This document shows, in pieces, positions 62,112 to 64,000 of a stretch of 64,000 nucleotides of DNA. Source of the DNA: Argyresthia goedartella (Eukaryota > Arthropoda > Insecta > Lepidoptera > Argyresthiidae); assembly GCA_949825045.1 (NCBI GenBank), contig OX463829.1, positions 30,806,715 through 30,870,714 of the forward strand. Direction: 5' to 3'. The notes under the pieces were generated by a model. That model saw nothing but the letters and a program-made list of their open reading frames with translations, made no database searches and had not been told where the DNA came from. How positions within the stretch are numbered: position 1 is the stretch's first letter; each line of letters opens with the position of its first letter. Made by a program: the position numbers and the translations under genes.

Positions 62112-64000
62112 TTTTTACCGTGGAAGTTGCTCTTTTCTTCCAATCGTTCTTTTTTTTTTTTTTTTTTTTTTACTATATAAAATATCATTCATGTCTATAT
62201 TACTATTATAAGGACACAAATTGTGTATACTTACATATATTCTTATATACTATTTTATACACAACAGTGTTCCTACTTATTTCTTAAAGCTGTTTTTCTA
62301 GTTATTTTGGTACAGAATTTCATGAACTTATCTCTCATACTTTTGTTATTTATAATTTTGCCAAGGTTATCTCTACTTATTTTAATACCAAATTCTAATT
62401 CTATATCTAATCTTGCCTTTCCATATGCGGGGCAGTCGGTCACTATGTGTATAGCGCTTTCTTCTACACAGGGATCACAGATACACGCCGGACTCTCCTT
62501 GCACTTGAATCGGTTCAAGTACTCGGAGAACCCACCGTGCCCCGTCAATACCTGTATTGCTACGTGGTCAAGTGCCATCTTTTTTACTACAGGGTATGCC
62601 TGTACGGCATCTGGGAAGAAGAATTTTGTAGTCGTGGCCGTATCTCCTTGTCTGTAGCGCTTGTTCCATTCGTCAAGCGAGGATAAGCGGATCTGTCGCT
62701 TGGCGAATGAAACGGGGCACCGGTCGTAATTGGGCTTTGTTTTCAACTTTAGTGCCGCATCTTTAGCAAGCTCATCCGCCCTCTCATTTCCCTCCAGCCC
62801 AGCATGAGCTTTTATCCAAAATAGTCTCACTATTTTGCCTTGCTGATGCAGTTTAGCAATATTTGCCCTTATTTGAACTGCTAGAGGATGGAGGGAAACA
62901 GTGTTAGTGACCGTTTCAAGGGCAGACCTTGAGTCACAGTAGAAACTGCAACTTTGTTCTGCTATTTGGAGGGCTTGTTTGGTAGCCTCTAATAGCGCTA
63001 GCAATTCCGCCTGATAGACCGTGCAGAAGTGGTCGAGTTTCAGCTTTTTTGCTTTGGTCTCTACTTCATCCAGCCAGATTGAGACTGCGGCTCCGACCTT
63101 CCCTTCTATTTTGCTGCCATCAGTATATATTTTGAGACCACCTTTATCATGCTCTTTCATCTGTGCACGGTCCGCCAAACAAATGAATTGCAGTCCTATT
63201 TGCTGCGCAGGATGTGGCGCATCCACAAACAGAATCGGTTTCTCCATCTCGAAATCTACCACTTGCTGGAAGTAACCTTTCTTCACGCAGTAAAGCGAGG
63301 CTGCTTCGCGAACTCTGATGTCCAAGGGAAGCAATCCTGCTAGAAGTAGAGCCGAGTTTAGGGAAACAGTGCGGTACGCCTTAATTATCTTCTGCACAAA
63401 CCCTCGCTGCACCACGTCAAGTTGCTTCCTAACGCTCAATTTGTTGGACGCCGGCGCCCACGCGCTAGCCGCGTACATTATGACGGGTTCCACCACTGCC
63501 GTGTATATGGTCCTAACTATCTCGGGATTCAGACCCCAGTGGATTTTGGCTGCCCTCGCTAGCTGTTTGTAAAGACCAAGTGCCTTGCGGCAGACATTTG
63601 ATACATGCGAGTTGAATGTAAGGTTATCGTCCACTGTGAGTCCAAGGATTTTGATCTCCCTGGACAGTTCAATGCCTACCCCGCCCATGGTCAGAAGTGG
63701 AGAGTCGTATTTTAGTTTATTTGTTATCACCATTGCCTTGGTCTTATGTGGTGCAAAGTTTAGTTTGTTTCTGACTCCCCACCTCCGAACATGCTCGAGG
63801 GCGGCATTGGCCCGCCCTTGGATATCAATTGCCGTGTCCCCCGTGAAAATAAGTACCACATCATCGGCAAATGCCTGGCAGTAGTGGCCCCCGGTCTCGA
63901 GTTCCTTCAAGAGGGGATCCAGTAGCAGGTTCCAAAATGTTGGCCCACCGATAGATCCCTGGACACAGCCCTTGGAGGTCGCCTTCTCGCACTCAACTCC
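61899..64000 (-). mobile_element. TRAS-like R1-clade LINE copy 2 (5' part off-window)
   Basis: Poly(A) tail against (CCTAA)n, a 3' UTR with long T runs (62083-62112 and 62151-62172) and a conserved aaatccatcatggacgcc block also found at 47723-47745 in copy 1, then ORF2 open to the right edge. Confidence 0.8.
62273..64000 (-). CDS. TRAS-like copy 2 ORF2, reverse transcriptase and RNase H (partial)
   Basis: The frame is open from the right edge to the stop at 62273. It enters in RT (GCVQGSIGGPTFWNLLLDPL at about 63905-63970), then catalytic AFADDVVLIF, the thumb (EIKILGLTVDDNLTF, WGLNPEIVRTIYTAVVEPV, YRTVSLNSALLLAGLLPLDI), RNase H (IYTDGSKIEGKVGAAVSIW, VYQAELLALLEA, YCDSRSALE, KAHAGLEGNERADELA) and a terminal zinc motif (CICDPCVEESAIHIVTDCP). 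No break is visible, so this copy may be intact. The function is target-primed reverse transcription at telomeric repeats, by family resemblance and position. Confidence 0.9.
   Translation of the reverse strand, partial: GVECEKATSKGCVQGSIGGPTFWNLLLDPLLKELETGGHYCQAFADDVVLIFTGDTAIDIQGRANAALEHVRRWGVRNKLNFAPHKTKAMVITNKLKYDSPLLTMGGVGIELSREIKILGLTVDDNLTFNSHVSNVCRKALGLYKQLARAAKIHWGLNPEIVRTIYTAVVEPVIMYAASAWAPASNKLSVRKQLDVVQRGFVQKIIKAYRTVSLNSALLLAGLLPLDIRVREAASLYCVKKGYFQQVVDFEMEKPILFVDAPHPAQQIGLQFICLADRAQMKEHDKGGLKIYTDGSKIEGKVGAAVSIWLDEVETKAKKLKLDHFCTVYQAELLALLEATKQALQIAEQSCSFYCDSRSALETVTNTVSLHPLAVQIRANIAKLHQQGKIVRLFWIKAHAGLEGNERADELAKDAALKLKTKPNYDRCPVSFAKRQIRLSSLDEWNKRYRQGDTATTTKFFFPDAVQAYPVVKKMALDHVAIQVLTGHGGFSEYLNRFKCKESPACICDPCVEESAIHIVTDCPAYGKARLDIELEFGIKISRDNLGKIINNKSMRDKFMKFCTKITRKTALRNK

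Noticed and set aside
61942..62287. Phe-rich + strand frames opposite the TRAS-like 3' UTR
   Set aside because: They translate poly(T) runs that are the A-rich 3' UTR of the - strand element.

Overview
This is eukaryotic, almost certainly lepidopteran, DNA. The one ordinary host gene I recognise is apolipophorin-III (three exons, 6272-8119), the insect exchangeable lipid-transport protein; its C-terminus and exon layout are moth/butterfly-like. The right part carries (TTAGG)n, the canonical insect telomere repeat, studded with R1-clade non-LTR retrotransposons that resemble the telomere-specific TRAS and SART families of Lepidoptera. Nearly everything else is transposable elements, many nested.

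Layout. 1-3165 is the 3' end of a BEL/Pao LTR element sitting in a LINE tail (3166-3402). 3403-6691 and 8713-24627 are the arms of a large inverted duplication of about 3.3 kb that carries the apoLp-III upstream region, promoter, exon 1 and the start of intron 1. The single set of exons 2 and 3 lies in the 2-kb spacer between the arms. The right arm was later split twice: by a 5.2-kb Jockey-type LINE (9101-14342) exactly at the duplicated start codon, and by a 7.36-kb BEL/Pao element (15690-23045, 5-bp target duplication taaag).

24628-25984 is non-coding with palindromes and Helitron-like motifs. 25985-39633 is a three-level nest: a gutted Gypsy-like LTR element (4-bp target duplication ggtc) whose 3' LTR holds a second Jockey LINE (26146-36480), which holds a third BEL/Pao copy (28136-33232) with two in-frame deletions. 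39634-46260 holds LINE fragments, a 257-bp fold-back element with 87-bp near-perfect arms, a decayed Helitron-type helicase and a minisatellite.

From 46268 to the right edge the window looks like a telomere-type array: SART-like 3' ends on the + strand and TRAS-like elements on the - strand, each joined by a poly(A) tail to (TTAGG)n tracts at 47656, 57528, 58049 and 61681, with two CR1/Jockey-superfamily LINEs nested inside. The G-rich strand is the + strand, so if this is a real chromosome end the terminus lies to the right.

There is no pathway or operon here. The interest lies in the rearranged apoLp-III locus, element expression signals (a TAG between gag and pol shared by two BEL copies, tRNA-like boxes in a LINE 5' UTR) and the layered insertion history. 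All identifications come from reading motifs and comparing copies within the window; no database search was possible.
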